Source: Diplosphaera chodatii (taxonomy: Eukaryota > Chlorophyta > Trebouxiophyceae > Prasiolales > Stichococcaceae). Taken from it: a stretch of DNA of 64,000 nt. Location of the stretch: assembly GCA_032358165.1 (NCBI GenBank), contig JAALGY010000036.1:1364001-1428000 (forward strand), written 5' to 3'. Under the pieces are notes generated by a model that saw only the letters and a program-made list of their open reading frames with translations, did not search any database and had not been told where the DNA came from. Numbering within the stretch: position 1 is the stretch's first letter; the number at the start of each line of letters is the position of its first letter. Shown one piece after another: positions 1 to 11,446 of the stretch. The translations under genes were made by a program, and so were the position numbers.

Positions 1-164
1 CTGTTTTGGCACGAGCGTATAGATGTACACAGTTGCAGAAGCAGCTCTATCTTCCGCTGCGCTGTTCAAGCCTCGTGGATGTGTGTGACTGTGTAAAGAA
101 ATGTTGATGCCGTCCCTGCCTCTCATCCGCACAGTGGCAAATTGTTGCTGGAAGTAGTTGCTAC

Positions 165-473
165 TGGCATGTTCCCGACTTGCACCATGTTGGATACTCC
201 GCCCGTTGCGCCATTGTTGTTCATCTGCATGATGACGCCACCTACATGCATGGTGGAACGGAACTATTACCATGATGGCGCTGCTTTCCTGCAATTCGTC
301 AAGTCATTGCATAACACCAAGTTTGTTTGAAGTGCAGGACAAAATTGCCGCCATGGAGTGGATGCACTGTGCTACAGGCAGCCTGCACAACGAGACGTTC
401 AGTCATGCCTGTGTTGTCAGTGTCCGTCACGCTGTTGGAAGCGTCCTGCACGCCCACTCCGCCCCCGGTATTC
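165..473 (-). repeat. Exon-pair module, copy 2 (65 + 77 nt exons)
   Basis: Exon 409-473 (65 nt, TGGGVGVQDASNS...) plus exon 165-241 (77 nt, GGVIMQMNNNGATGG...). Lengths and phases equal those of copy 1, while the protein sequence has clearly diverged. This argues for an old intragenic duplication under coding constraint. Confidence 0.6.
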
Positions 474-1118
474 CTGCAATCAAACCATGCAGATTTTCTT
501 GCTGCTGGCGCGTTGCATTCGATGCATCAGTAATCATGCTCGAGGCACGGCATGCAAGTGGGGTATTGCACTGCGGAGCTCACATGTTCAGCGGACTGCT
601 TTCCTTCTTCCTTTCCTTCAAACCACCAAAACATGCATGGTGTTCGAGTTTAAGAACTGCTATGTGAGACGTGGTGGTATTATGTACCGTACTGCCAAAC
701 TCACTGTAACCTTGCTGACCACACGAACCTTGGGATCTTGGACAGCGCTGACATCCGTCGTGCCACCTGTGACGTCCTGGTTGTTGACCTGGTAGATCAC
801 GCCGCCTGAAAAAGAAAAAAATGAAGACCTGAAGGTCTTCAACCTTGAAACGGCAAACGACATCACGCACATGCTATGCAAAACCAAACTTCGCCTTGGT
901 TATTGACGTGTTCAATGTTGTTGGTGTCGTGCTGCAGGCCAACCCCTCCTCCCGTCATCCTGCGAGTCCACGTTAGACAGCACTCTGTCCGCATGCCATT
1001 TGTATCCACAGCTGGCCAGGTCTGGCAGCGCCCAATCATGAAACAATGATATGCAGTGACTGGCACATACAGGGTACAAGGGCACGACTCACACGTCCCC
1101 GGCTGGTTGATCCTGCAA
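165..1118 (-). CDS. Modular Gly/Asn-rich protein, partial gene (unknown function)
   Basis: I do not recognise the family. Four minus-strand exons can be read (895-959, 729-805, 409-473, 165-241), with a short one at about 1098-1118 ending GT|GTGAGT. They alternate between two types. The 65-nt type encodes MTGGGVGLQ... or NTGGGVGVQ...; the 77-nt type encodes GGVIYQVNNQ... or GGVIMQMNNN.... Each type has the same length in both copies, so a two-exon unit has been duplicated in tandem. Both 65-nt exons appear to be followed by a GC donor (AAG|GCGAAG, CAG|GCATGA), and the phase then matches the next exon. One unit is 142 nt, not a multiple of three, so a further small exon between units must have been missed. 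The same module occurs in the plus-strand gene at 2210-3350, which has a signal peptide, so this protein may also be secreted (inference). The 5' end above 1118 and the 3' end below 165 are not resolved. Confidence 0.5.
729..959 (-). repeat. Exon-pair module, copy 1 (65 + 77 nt exons)
   Basis: Exon 895-959 (65 nt) plus exon 729-805 (77 nt). The first starts with a single G completing a codon and ends in phase 1; the second supplies two bases and ends in phase 0. It encodes TGGGVGLQHDTNN... followed by GGVIYQVNNQDVTGG.... It pairs exactly in exon length with 165-473. Confidence 0.6.
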
Positions 1119-2209
1119 TGAGCACGCAGGGTTGGATTCCGAAAGCGACATGAAGTTTCAGTTTGTAATGGTCACATTCACATCTCTTTCAAAGACGACG
1201 ACAATACTGAACAGGGCGCACCAACCACGGATGAGTGCTTGTCAACGTTCTGATGACAGCAATTTTATACGTGCACCTGCTGCAAGGTGCGCTGAAGGAC
1301 CTTGCGATGGAAAAAGCTCCCCTTCATGCTTGCTCCGCCAGCGTTGATGAAATCAGCATTCGAAGTTTGACGGCTTTGGACAAAAGTATCCTGATGTACA
1401 TCACTGCTTGTGCCTGCACGTAACGATGGATGATCATAGAGGAACGATCGACCAGGTTGCATTGGTCGAGAAATGTCCTGCAAAAAGACGCCATGCCAGG
1501 GCCCAGCAGTGCGATATTCAGCATCAAGGCGGCTGTGGCAAGTATGTGGATGCATGCATCTGTCCAACTCGATCAGCATTCCTGTTTCGCACTTGCAATG
1601 GCGCTGGCGTTGGGGAGGGCAGCCACACTGCAGGCTATAGCAGTGCATAACAGCAGCCTCATCATCATGACCAATCAACGGCAGAACTTCCTCATGCAAC
1701 GCGTGGCAGGACTGCTTTTAGATTCGGGTGCAAAGGTCTGCGAATGGACCGATTGCTAGTGGAAACCAGGATTCGCACACACACGTCCCAATCATTTGGT
1801 TATGACAAATTCATATTGGCAGGGACATCGGTAGGTTCGATGCTAGCGAGTGGAAATATATATCCTAGGAACCGACGGCAAGCACACGGACTTGATGAAC
1901 GAGCCAACAAGTGATAAGTGTTGCTGCTGCTTTGAGTAGTGTGGCTGTCGATCAACTTAGTGGGCCAGCTGCTCATGGTCGCTTCCCGTTGTCTTTTGCC
2001 AAGTCTCCGAGCAGTGTGTTCGGTTGAAGAGAATGGGAGGAAAAAAACATGAGAGGGAAGGGGGCATATGAGTGACCCCTCTCAATGATGTGACAGGGGT
2101 CACATCAGGTGAGGACGACATCCCAACAAAACTATCCCATCCCACAATTGCGACCAGCATCTGGCGGTTGTTTTTCGTCATCGCGCTTAAGCTGGCGCTA
2201 CATAGAAAA
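1119..2209. other. Unassigned stretch between two divergent small genes
   Basis: Probably holds the missing 5' exons of the minus-strand modular gene and the shared upstream region of the plus-strand gene starting at 2210. Open frames exist on both strands (for example minus 1265-1699), but I could not tie any to a family or to a clean splice chain. Confidence 0.4.
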
Positions 2210-3350
2210 ATGGCGGCAAGGTTGTGCTGTGCGCTAGCGGCACTGCTGTTGTGCCTTGCCATTGCCTTGGCGACTGGTGAGGACTGTGAACATGTATATG
2301 CAGGCGCACACGTCCAGCTGGTGCAGCCAACGCACGACTGATCGAACCTGTCAGGATAATTATCTACCGGCGAAAGTCGGGCAAGTGGATAATCCTGCCA
2401 ATTGACTTTTTTCACTGCGTGCCTGCAGGAGCTGCGGCTGACGCCGGGCCAGTGGCTGGTTTGGTAACTGATGTAGAAGCCGCTTCCTTGCATGTGCCGC
2501 CCAAGATGCTGGGAGGCTTCCAGCACCCATTCATCCGCAAGCTGCTGGGCATCCCTGCCGACCCTATTCCTACTGACATCCCTGTGTGAGTATGAGGATG
2601 TTCAAGTGCTGTGGCTTTCAACACATGCGTCATATCAGATCTGCTGGTCATGGCAGCCACACATGTACTGTCCGTAGTCATCTTGACATCTGGTCACTGG
2701 ACCGTACGGCATCGTGATCATGTTTTAGGCTATCTTGGGTTTGTTCAATTTTTTTGCAACCCTGCAGGATCATCAACAATGGTGGCATCGCCATCCAGGA
2801 CGCCACGCAGATTGCTCGCATCACCGATTCCAAGAGTACGTTGTAGACTCACTATATGTTCATGCAGCTTTGTGTTGCGATTCTTTGATCTGGTAACTGG
2901 TTGTTATCCACTGCAAACCATTGCATACATGCTTTGTACAGTGTGTATGACGCACTGGGCACCACTACTTTTTGCAGATGCCGTCAACCAGCAAAGCATA
3001 TCAAACACAGCTTCCGGAGGGATCATCAGCAGCGGCGGTGACGGCAATGAGTTTAACACCGGAAACATCGTGGGCAGTACGCAGGATGCCCGGCAGCGCA
3101 TCTTCAAGGATCTTCTCAAAGGTGGTGGCTGGCCCTAGAGTGCTGCTGCATCATCTTCTCAGCACAGCAAGTCAGCAGCTACGACAGTGCTCGTTACCGT
3201 ACAGTACCCCGACACACGGCCAAGAAGATTTCAAAGGACAGTTTCACCGAAACTTACACGCCTTGTGTCAGCTGCACCAGCGCCTACATACGCAAGGATA
3301 GTTCCGAACTGCGTTTTGGAATAGCATCTGCTCACCCTGCCGTCGATTAA
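2210..3350 (+). CDS. Probable secreted modular protein (unknown function)
   Basis: Five exons chain in phase: 2210-2276, 2429-2585, 2768-2835, 2978-3121 and 3172-3350 (TAA). Exon 1 encodes a classic signal peptide (MAARLCCALAALLLCLAIAL), which fixes the start. The mature part is about 180 residues. Exon 3 (68 nt) encodes VIINNGGIAIQDATQIARIT, matching the 65-nt GGGVxxQ exon of the neighbouring minus-strand gene in length class, phases and the preceding GT|GTGAGT junction. Exon 4 continues with an Asn/Gly/Ser-rich stretch, and the last exon has a CVSC motif. There are no membrane segments after the signal, so secretion or cell-wall location is likely (inference). No family was recognised. The last intron uses a CAAG|TCAGC acceptor, the least certain junction. 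Confidence 0.65.
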
Positions 3351-3805
3351 GGGCAATTCTCAAACTATTCCCACGTCCTTGTCTTGCTCGGCCGCACGTG
3401 GGCACAGCACCAAGTAAAGCGTTCATCTATTTATATATTGATCTAAACCCTACCACATTTCTTCTTCTTCCTTATTGGCACTGCACTGCATCGGCAATTG
3501 ATGCTGACTTCCGTTGAAATTCAACGGCAGTAGTGGTTTACACCCACGATTTCAACTGTTGCTACGACACTATTCAATCATGTTTCGTGGCTGCCCGCCA
3601 ACCATGCACCTGACGCAGCCTTGTGCAGGCCCCATATAGTGATGAACCAGCTGTACTATTGCTGAAATTAAACAGTAGAAAAACATATCATGCACTGCAT
3701 TGGAGGGCCGGCATTGCAGCATCAGCAACAACTTGCACCCGACACTGTTCCCCTTACTGTTCCCCTGTTCCCCGCTTCGTGCTCACCATTAGCGCCAGGG
3801 TCTGT
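3351..3805. other. Convergent intergenic stretch
   Basis: Lies between the TAA of the plus-strand gene and the TAG of the minus-strand gene. Part of it is A+T-rich (around 3425-3470). I see no exon in it. Confidence 0.5.
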
Positions 3806-4426
3806 CTAGCCATCGTCCGCCCCGCAGAAAGGGAAACATGGCGGGAACTCAATTGGCGGCACCGGCGGCGCCGGCGGCCCAGGCGGACCGCAGGCATATG
3901 CCATGTCTTTGATGATGGTCTGGCAATTCGGGCTGCCCTTGATGGAGGCCAGCGGCACCCCGTGGACGACCTGCACATTGCCGTCCTTGCAGGTGGTGCG
4001 GCTGTTGATGGTGTCGCAGGACAGGCCACTGTTGTAGGACGACTGGAAGGTGCTGCTCGTTGTTTGGCCTGCGGAAACACGGCCACGCTACTACTGCTCA
4101 TCAAAGCTTGCGGCCTGTTGCATGTGCAGTGGCTGGTCTAAGTCACAGCAAACTTCACGCATTGTTGCGGCCTCAAAGGCCAATGCCAGGAGAAAGAAAC
4201 TCCAGCAAGGGCAGCCCAGCCGGGCGGGAACTGTCAAGAGGTGTATTCGAGTGTTGCGCGTCGTCATCTGCGAGTTGAGCGTTGTCATGTGCATGGTACC
4301 TGTGTGGCTTGAAGTGGTCGCAGCAGCGGCAAAGACGAGCAGCAGCACGGCTGCCGGAGCAAGGACCGCGTAGCCGGTCCGCCGCATTGCAGCGGGCCCA
4401 GAGACCTCCATCACCTGCATCTGCAT
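3806..4426 (-). CDS. Small probable secreted Cys/Pro-rich protein (unknown)
   Basis: Two exons: 4300-4426 and 3806-4068 (TAG). The junction ACACAG|GTACCA ... CCGCAG|GCCAAA restores one frame. Exon 1 encodes a hydrophobic N-terminal segment, with Met at 4426 or 4387 as possible starts; the second gives MRRTGYAVLAPAAVLLLVFA, a good signal peptide. The mature region has spaced cysteines (LSCDTINSRTTCKDG, SPNCQTII, YACGPPGPP) and a proline run before a C-terminal PPCFPFCGADDG. About 130 residues in all. It looks like a small secreted, disulfide-bonded protein (inference); no family recognised. Confidence 0.55.
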
Positions 4427-5774
4427 ATGCGACGCGCTGTCTGGTCTTCAAGTAGTCACTGGATGCCTGGCCTGCCCCACAAGGAGGCTACCTGCTGGCA
4501 GCATGGTACATGACAGTCAGCTGCATGCGATCTCATTAGAAAAGGAGTGCGAACCTTCCAGGTGGGCCACTCTTGAACGCAGATGCAGCCTCAGCATCGC
4601 AGCAGCTACAACAGCACCGCACCTTTTGGTTCTCCAGCTTGGGTCCAACGAAAGCGAAGGTAGCAACAGTCTCAAGCCAGAAGTTCTGAAGACCTCCTCA
4701 CTCTCTGCTTCAGGGGACAATGTGACACTGCCACTTTGGCGTGGCTACCAGCTGAAATCGCAGCAGGTACGCGAGCCAAGAGTCCGGTCTGGACCTACCA
4801 GAGGCAACGTGTGTTGGCATCTTGATAGCGCTAGTGTTTTTTTTTTTTGTGTGTAGCAACCAACCAGCTTCGATATTGATGTGACACCAGGATTGTCACG
4901 TGCACGGTCATCCTGAGATTGTTAGATCAGGTTCCAAGAAACGATGTAGTTCATCGCAGTTGATCCCGATCATTTGCATTGCAACTTTAGCAGCTGTCGT
5001 GCACAAGATAGCTCCCTTTACGCTGGAGCATACCGCCAAATATTCCGCAGATTGCACCGTGCATGCTGCCATGCAGTCCGCAGGTGCAGAGCGATATGCT
5101 TTATGCTTGCCGTCATGTCATGCTACTTGAATTCGACGTTATGCGGGATTGCACACACATCAGCCAAACATGCATGCATGTGAATGCATGAATTTGTGTG
5201 CGCATGCAAATGGTCACGCACGATTGAGCAACAAACCGTAGCAGTGTGGTTCACTGCCTGGCTTGCTATTGAATACATACAAAGTTACAGCCTGTGACTC
5301 GCAGAGAATCCTTACAGACCCAGCCGCTGAATGTGCTCGTGATAATTCACGTGTGGATGTCAGCCTGTGGTTTTATTACGTTGGCTTGCACTGCAGCAAG
5401 CAGCACTGTGAATGTGCTCAGACCCATTCACAGCAGTGCGCCTGTGGCGGACCCTCACATTGGTCATCTCAGCTGACCTCATCACGGCTATTGCGAGGAA
5501 TTGACACAAGGCCGCATGTGTCAGTGTGCTACGTACAGTCCTACCTCTGAGCTCAGCAGGGGCCCAAAGAAACACAACGTTAGCATGGAGGAGGTCAATT
5601 GACGATGCAGCTATAAAAGCACATGTCCTACAACTAGGGAGTCGTCAGAGCTGACTGCCTCGGCTCCTCACCATGGCAAAACCATGGCATTCAGCCATGC
5701 CAGATCGGCAACGACGAGAGCAGAAGCTGACAGTCCGACACATTATCCCTTTTCATTCCCCCTCCTCCTTCCCC
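4427..5774. other. Intergenic stretch, no gene recognised
   Basis: No exon with family similarity. A poly-T run at about 4839-4850 and open frames at 4503-4856 (plus) and 5263-5550 (plus) are not supported by splice signals or composition. A TATA-like box occurs at 5612-5619. Confidence 0.45.
5612..5619 (+). promoter_or_regulatory. TATA-like box (TATAAAAG)
   Basis: A good TATA motif on the plus strand, about 60 bases before an ATG at 5673 that opens a 36-codon frame ending at 5783. That frame overlaps the 3' end of the minus-strand GT47 gene. It could drive a small or antisense transcript; the evidence is the motif alone. Confidence 0.25.
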
Positions 5775-8496
5775 TCACATTGATGAGTAGGCTGACTTAG
5801 CAACAGGCCATGCTGCCTCAGCTTCCAGCCGCCGCATCACATATTCGTTGATGAATGAGTACGTCCACATGTGTGCCAGCTCCTTCATTCTGCGCTGCGC
5901 CCTCTCGACATCAAACCCTTCAATCTGCTGCCGCAGGGTGTCCAGCTCGTCAGCGTGGCACACGATGGCAATCTCATTCCAGTTCACCAGCTCCGGGAAG
6001 GCCAGCGGGGCATCGTACCTGCAGGTCGCAGCAGATGCAGTCGACAGCCCGTCAGCCTTGTGCAGCCGAGTCCGTGCATAGCTCATAATGGTGTACAGCT
6101 TGTGCAAGCATGACAGAGGCTAGTCTAGACGCATATGTTGCAGTCCTTGTCCTCACTTCCAGATGAATATCGGTATGGTCCCAACCTGCACCAGGGTTGC
6201 TGCCACATCAACTGTGACATGCGCCTGCAGGGATCATGCCTTGCACAATGTGCTGAAGTGTCGCTCACGATACTGACACAGCAGCAGGCTTTGCGCTGAA
6301 AGGCTGTGCTGCGTTTCAGGGAGCGACAATGGCCCACGGGAAGGCGCACCTGAAGCGTTTCATAAAATCTGTATGATGTTGGGCCAAGACCCCTGCGCTG
6401 GACATGTGGTGTCAAGCAGGCCTGTGCACCAGCGTGTTTAAAAAGGCATCCTGGTGTCGCCATGCCAGTAAGGCTCCTGTTCAACTCAGCAAACCAATCG
6501 GCATGGAAAAATGTCTATAGATTCACCTACCTAGGGCACAGCGTGAAGTTGCTGCGCCGCAGCAGGTCGACGTACTCCGCTTTGCTGCTGAAGTTCATGC
6601 GAACGAATTCAGGCTCGCTGGACCATGTGTCCCAGACTCTGCAGTGGCAAAATCGCTTCACAATACAACAGCTGCAGTTTTCGTAACCTCTAGGAGCTGT
6701 GAATATCTCCTGAAGATGTACACAGAGCTGTTGCACACACCAAGCCTAGAAGAGATGTGCAGACACAAGTAAGTGCGATTCCTGATGATATATATGTAGC
6801 ACGCACGGCAGTAGGCGGCCTGGTCATTCTTCTCCCAATGGCAATGCTGTGTTTACCTGGCCAGCTGTGTCCGGATAAGGTGAGATTGCTCAGAAAATGC
6901 GGCTGACACGCGGATGTCCCGCACAACACCGGTCGGCTCGAGCACATCAGACATGAGCGGGATCCTGCAGTCTCAGCCAGCACATGAGCGCAGTTGATAT
7001 AGACACGCGTAGGATGCGATCCTGCAGACTGACGCCTTTCTATCTGCAGCAAGCCACTGCGTGGCACTCGGAAAGACACATCCTGTAATTGGCATTGAGA
7101 TTTTCAGTACCAATCAGACTGCTGCTGCTGAAACATTACTGGTGCAGGACGTACCTGATGTCCCTTGAACCGCGCGTGCAGCCATTTGAAGAGAAGAGCT
7201 GTTACATGAATGGCGAGTAGTTGTGTGCTGCTAGAAGTTTCAGCCAAAGACCATGCACGGTCTGTGCATGATATTTCTATCCACTCAGCTCGAGAAAGGA
7301 CCAAATCAATGCATTTGAAAGGGGAACATGGTTGGGGCACACCATGATGTCCATGTCCATTGCGATGTTGAAACCCCTACATGTAGCCATGACTGACGCT
7401 GGTCACCTCATAATCATCATGCTTGTCTACAGCTCAACGAGATGGTACGAATGTGAACAATGCTAGCTGCAAATACACGCATATAGAAATTTTTTCACAT
7501 CCTCTTCATGCTGCAGTCGAAGGCAAAGAGCGTGAAGTATTGGAAGGAGAGATCCAGGGCATGAAAGAAGTCCCTCAGCTCCTGCTGAGCATCCGGCGTG
7601 CACTTGTAGACGCACTCAAACCTTGCACACACAGTCAGTGCCCTCAGCCATAGTTCATAGAGGAAGTTGCTGTATGCAGCTGAAGAAGGGCAGGGCGTGC
7701 GATCCAATGAGAGTACGTGCACTGAAACATGCACGCCGCACCAGTCGACTGGCAAGTAGATCCTGCTTGTCAAAACACGGCCCTGTGCTCGCCGCAGGGT
7801 CCAGAAGTCGTAGAAGCTGGCTGTCATCTGGTGAGACTCTGCGATCGGACGGAACCTCCACTTCGCAGTGGCGGTGATGATCTGCAGCAAAGGGCCCCAT
7901 CAAGAGGCTGTAGTGCCACTGCCAAAGCTGGACGCTGTCGCCATGACGCCTGAGTGTCAGCTGGTATTTCTCAGGGAGTAAGCAGAGAGATGTGGCGAGG
8001 CAATTGGCTCCTACCTGACTCTGGTACGCAGTCCATCGCTGTTCATGAACATGAGTACGTTCTGCAATGACATGTATGTCAAGCTAGCATGAGGTGGGAG
8101 TTTGGCAATGGCACAACTCTAACGTTGCATGCCTGATTGCACCGCTGCAGCTTGTAGGCCATGCATTGCAAACATTTGCAGAAACCCTGTGGCAGGCTGC
8201 AGAGAACACAGCGCACCATCGGCGGCGGCAGCTGGAGGCAGTGCCGGCGCGGAACCGCCTGCTGGCAGCACAGCCTGCCCTGTCATTGTGCCATCGACTC
8301 CAGTACTGCGGTGTTGCCGACTTGCCAGGCAGGCTGCCGCACTGCATTTCAGCAGCAGGTGTGATGCGTGCTGCTGTGTGCTGCAAAGGAGCCCGCAGCC
8401 AGCGGTGGCGGTCCACGCAACGAGCAGGCATGCAGCTGTGAGCGCTACACCGGCGGCCAGCCTGTAGACTTTGTCCTTGTGCAGTGCAGCTGTCAT
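5775..8496 (-). CDS. Exostosin-like (GT47) glycosyltransferase, type II membrane protein
   Basis: The C-terminal half is secure. Exons 6857-6964, 6531-6638, 6350-6392, 6157-6185 (29 nt) and 5775-6018 chain in phase and give the exostosin signature in order: YVDLLRRSNFTLCPRG, then GPTSYRFYETLQ, then VGTIPIFIWK, then PELVNWNEIAIVCH, with a TGA stop. This is the nucleotide-sugar-binding part of GT47 enzymes. An exon near 7050 (DVSFRVPRSG) fits the region before it. The 5' part is less certain: a Met at 8496 starts an N-terminus with a single membrane anchor (LAAGVALTAACLLVAW), as expected for a Golgi type II enzyme, and exons around 8010-8060 and 7495-7880 look coding. These could belong to a separate gene, because no full splice chain joins them to 7050. 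The likely role is glycan or cell-wall polysaccharide synthesis; the sugar substrate cannot be told. Confidence 0.72.
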
Positions 8497-8999
8497 TGCT
8501 CAATTAAGCCACTTCCTGACGGGAAGCTGGGGATTTGATCCAACAAGCAATAATAGCGGTGAATATCATCAATATCACTCCCTGCTGGCTGTACATGCAC
8601 ACATGTAGGCACTCCTAGGCACATGAGATGCGTAGCGAGACCTACGTATCAGCTGCTGCTCAAATCACAGCAAGTTCTAACACTACCCTTGGGCTCCTTG
8701 GAATGGCTGGGCTCCTTGGACATGCTTGGGACCGTTCGCTTCGAGGCTTGTTGCCGAGGAAACCAGGGTCGGTTTTGACATTGGCAGTCCGTGCCTCGAA
8801 CTTGCCGAAGAAGTTGTCAAAGGTAAAGTTATGCTGCTCGGTTCCAACATTGCAGCAGACTGACTGCTGATTAGATGCTGACTGCACTGACCAATCTGGA
8901 AGGAAAAACAACTGGAACTTCAATCATTACCGATGTGTGTGCGTGGAGGATGACTCGAGTCAACATGACAGCGATGCCTTTGCTGCATTCGTAAATACA
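8497..8999. other. Short intergenic stretch between two glycosyltransferase genes
   Basis: Contains the GT47 upstream region. A minus-strand open frame of 87 codons (8660-8923) may be a chance frame or an alternative last exon of the GT77 gene. A direct repeat of TGGGCTCCTTGGA occurs at about 8690-8702 and again at 8708-8720. Confidence 0.4.
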
Positions 9000-11446
9000 T
9001 CAAACTGCCACGGCTGTTGTATTGCTTTCTGCATACAGCGCGTGCCACTGCAGCAGTGCAGGCAGCGCCGCCAACTTGCAGTCTGGCGGCAGCTTGCTGC
9101 CCCTCTCATCATTTATAGAACAGCAGTTCATGTGGATGCCAAACAGCCTGCGGGCAAGCAGCACATCCGTCAGACGATTACAGCAGACAACAGGGCGAGC
9201 ACAGAATGGACAGTGTGGACTGCGCACCCTTGCAGCCATTCTGCATGTGTATGTGGCAAGAGTGCTTGGTGAAAAGTGACAAAGCTAGGCAGAATAGGAG
9301 GTGCTGACAGTACAGCGCTGTTTTTAGACACAGAGTTTGCTGGCAAAAATGTTGCCAGCACCTGCGTAGACCGCCGGGCTGCTGCTTCAGCCGCTCGGTG
9401 AACTGCACCGCAAACAGGATCTGGTCCGGCAGCGCCTTGCCCTCGGTGTGCAGCATCCGGCAGTAGCTCAGGAACGTCTCGTCTTCCAGATGGCCGATCT
9501 TGACGCTGGATATGAGCCTGCAGAATGTAGTGGCAGCTGATGGTGGCACAGAAAACCAAGCACGATGAAGGCAGGTTCAAGGCACAGCTCAGTCAGCTCA
9601 GCAAGACCATTCGAGCTGCACGGCAATCATGTATGGGCGGATTCACTGGCTGCTGTGGGACATAAGCGCACTGGTTGAACAGCGCCTGCTCGCTAAGCCT
9701 GCTGTTCTGCCCTGCCTGGGCCCCCCGCATCTCCATCATCCGGTCCAGCACGGCCTTCGAGGCAGCCGTTGGGCGGAACATCACGAAGCCAAGGCAGAAG
9801 CTGCATGGGCAGGGCAGTCCAGCGTGAGCTGTTGCCCCAGCTGGTGCAGTGTTGCCGTATACGATGGCTGTTCCAGCAAATCCAGCTGTAAAACATTACC
9901 ACGGCACACTTGGCGCCGCAACCGAGGGCGTGAGCAGGTGCGCACTGTGTGTGAGGGGAGTCCCGCGCTGCAAATACATCAGCGGCTGTGCTGTCACTCC
10001 GCGAGCGGATGGCGTCAAAGGGGTTCTGCATAAGGGCGACGTCCACATCTGCATCAGCGGACCATGCCTGCACCATCAGCTGGTCTCGGAATCCTTTTGG
10101 TGACAAGGTCCTCACATGAGCACAGATGCCTCATGCTCCTTCGGTGCGCAACAGTGCCATGCCTCACCGGTGTTCAGAACAGTGTAACCCTGCAACGAAA
10201 CACGGTCAGGGTGGTTGGGAGACTGTTCAACCAATTGAAGGTGATCCCATGTGACAACTGGCTCAAAATACAACATTTCGAGCATCAGGCATGGCACTGC
10301 CCGACCTTCCTCGCATGCCATCCACTCACCTGATCCAGCAGCTGCCGTGCACGGCGGATGCTGATCCAGTTCAGGTCCCAGTAGTTTGGCGAGTCGTAGT
10401 CGGCAGTGTTTGACGGCAGTGCGCCCTTCTCAGCTGCAGAGGATGGCCTGCACTCTAACTCTTGTCTGCGTCGGCCGAGCCTTGCAGGGCCGTCTCACGG
10501 CGCATATGTGGTTCAGACAGATTTTTTCACCAGTCAGACAGGTGCGCACCGAGCTCGGGCTGGACCACGCAGAGGCTGTGGATGCGCTTGCAGGCCTGCA
10601 TGGGCAGCAACAACAGCGTTGTTGGAAGACCGCTCTGGTGGGCAAGGGTGACTTCAGAGCAGGCTGCATGGGTGTATCAAACATGTGACACCCCAGCATA
10701 AGCAGACAGCAAGAACTTCTCTGCTTGTCTCGCAAAGGCCGGCACCTGCAGCGCTGGCGCTGAGTCCACCTCGACGACCAGGTGCCCGCTGATGTCTCCG
10801 GTGGGGATCATGCGCAGGCTGCACCCGCACACCAACACCATGTGAACAGTCTGTGACCATCCTATGCCCCGCTTACACCATCGGAGGCCGTACGCTCTTT
10901 GCCCAGCAGCCACTGCACCAGAATTGCACAGTCTGCAGTTGCTGAGTCATCTCTGCTGATATACTCAGCAACCCTGTTTGTCATGTGCATCACCTCAGCA
11001 GCAGGGTCGGCAGCTGGGCCATGACTGCCCGCAGGTTGGCCACTGCCAGCATGAGCTCCTTGTGTTTGGTGGCTGCGAGGCTGGCGGCCGTCAGCACGTC
11101 CAGCGGTCCCTGGGCAGCAGCCGCAGCTGCTCCTGGTAGGGCCACGCCCTGCACTCGCCGCCAGGCGTCACCTTCATCAGCTGGTGTGAACTCTGATACT
11201 GTGCAGATCCCAGCGGCATCAACTGGTGGTCATGTGAGTAGTGAGTCTGCGACTGCAGAGCCAGGAAAGTAGCATACTCACGCTTTGTGGCACCTTGCGT
11301 TGCAGACCAACTGGCAGCACTCCTGCGACGGCCAGCAGGGCGAACAGCACGAGGGCAGTCGCTGCCGCGGTCACCACCGGGGCCGCCGCTAACCGGCTGC
11401 ACCCGTGCCGCCTGCGCACATCAGCCGCCAAGGCACGTGCTCGCAC
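9000..11446 (-). CDS. GT77-like nucleotide-diphospho-sugar transferase, type II membrane protein
   Basis: Eleven exons chain in phase: 11282-11446, 10994-11148, 10877-10952, 10692-10850, 10550-10595, 10331-10433, 10168-10189, 9946-10048, 9672-9800, 9362-9517 and 9000-9147 (TGA), about 420 residues. Exon 1 carries a membrane anchor (VVTAAATALVLFALLAVAG) after a basic N-terminus, the type II Golgi layout. The catalytic DxD motif is rebuilt across a 22-nt exon as GYTVLNT|DVDVALMQNPFD, matching the TDVDVxWLxxPF pattern of GT77/PF03407 enzymes. It is followed by FCLGFVMFRPT and the EQALFNQ motif (usually DQxxFN). The C-terminal exon has FGIHMNCC and a Gly-Ser-Lys before a Trp, like the family's last helix. 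Plant relatives transfer arabinose or other sugars to cell-wall proteins and polysaccharides. The donor sugar here is unknown. Confidence 0.78.

Noticed and set aside
8660..8923. Independent small minus-strand gene of 87 codons
   Set aside because: No family match, no splice evidence and it lies in the short gap between two genes; kept only as a note.
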